DNA from: Durusdinium trenchii
Taxonomy: Eukaryota > Sar > Dinophyceae > Suessiales > Symbiodiniaceae
Length of the DNA: 64,000 nt
Direction of reading: 5' to 3'
Assembly (NCBI GenBank): GCA_963970005.1
Contig: CAXAMN010026384.1
Coordinates: 181,761 to 245,760 of the forward strand
A program made the position numbers and the translations under genes. The notes below the pieces were generated by a model, which worked only from the letters and a program-made list of their open reading frames with translations, ran no database searches and was not told the origin of the DNA. Positions 63,654 through 64,000 of this stretch are shown one piece after another; positions within the stretch are counted from its first letter, which is position 1, and each line of letters starts with the position of its first letter.

Positions 63654-64000
63654 GTTCTTTGTTTTGCAGTTTCCTGGTTTTGGTCTGGAGATAGAGATGG
63701 CGCTTTATAAAGACACTTTGAGGACACTTTGAGATCTTTGAAACTCTATATAAATTAATTAGCGGTGATTAGCAAGACAAAGAAAAGTCCTCACCATACT
63801 GTGGCAAGAACCCTTGTACCGACATGGTAAGTCTCAAAATCCTTGCCTTCCTATCTCTTGCAGAGGAAAACGTGTTTCCATACACCGAGATGAAAAATGA
63901 AATGTTGGGCTCTTGGGAGTTCTAGAAACAAAAAGCTACTGGCAACAAAAAGCTTTTTGGTATGTCTTTGATCGCTACTAGTAACAAGAAGCCTTTCAGT
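63654..64000 (+). other. Intronic end of window
   Basis: About 350 bp without a recognised motif. It has two short duplications (AGACACTTTGAGGACACTTTGAG, and repeated AAAAAGCT near the end). Confidence 0.4.

Larger units (their letters stand above)
59578..63169 (+). other. 3.6 kb intron with repeat D copies and duplicated blocks
   Basis: No gene. It holds two near-identical 390 bp blocks (59685-60078 and 61256-61636), another diverged repeat D with the hairpin (60808-61010), a minus-strand copy (about 62060-62215) and a short tandem duplication GCGCGCACATTGGTCCTGGCC (60543-60601). Confidence 0.75.

Overview
The window looks like dinoflagellate nuclear DNA, possibly Symbiodiniaceae-like; the genus is inference. 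One very long plus-strand gene is cut into about 37 recognisable small exons. Its introns start mostly with GC or GA rather than GT and end in AG followed by G, as known in dinoflagellates. Those introns are packed with decayed non-LTR and Ty1/copia retrotransposons (nearly all minus strand), microsatellites and minisatellites. One run of 10 N (32019-32028) marks an assembly gap.

The host gene is a multi-domain type I polyketide synthase (PKS). I read exons by joining conserved protein motifs across introns with frame kept. In order: end of a ketoreductase (KR, 298-1162); acyl carrier protein ACP1 split by one intron (2261-2416, then 2576 on); a ketosynthase (KS) with Cys-His-His (to 4075, its C-terminus in 16776-16865); half of a dehydratase (DH, 21785-21905); the structural half of a KR (23278-23664, 32410-32540); an enoyl reductase (ER, 33432-38636); the catalytic half of the KR (38787-45502); the KR tail and linker (58496-59062); ACP2 (59220-59577, 63170-63258); and the start of a thioesterase (TE, 63439 to past the window). 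This is a fully reducing, chain-terminating module preceded by the end of another module. I could not find an acyltransferase. Exons between 4.1 and 16.7 kb, 16.9 and 21.8 kb, 21.9 and 22.7 kb, and 41.8 and 45.2 kb are probably missed.

The introns hold: (i) 4.4-13.7 kb, two copies of a direct repeat around a 7.4 kb LINE (LINE A) that encodes an endonuclease, a reverse transcriptase, about eight C2H2 zinc fingers and a ubiquitin-specific-protease-like domain; (ii) 14.8-16.3 kb, a decayed second copy of such a protease domain; (iii) 24.6-30.7 kb, two tandem copies of another LINE (B), one inserted into the microsatellite tail of the other; (iv) 45.6-56.2 kb, a Ty1/copia element whose 5' LTR is interrupted by a second copia element that lacks protease and integrase; (v) 56.4-58.4 kb, minisatellites; (vi) scattered copies of a short repeat carrying a GC-rich hairpin and a CCCTTGAAGTCA core.

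The PKS exons stay open throughout, so the gene may be functional despite introns of up to 13 kb. The retroelements are broken by frameshifts and stops and serve only as intron filler here. No rRNA, tRNA, CRISPR or bacterial-type operon was seen.
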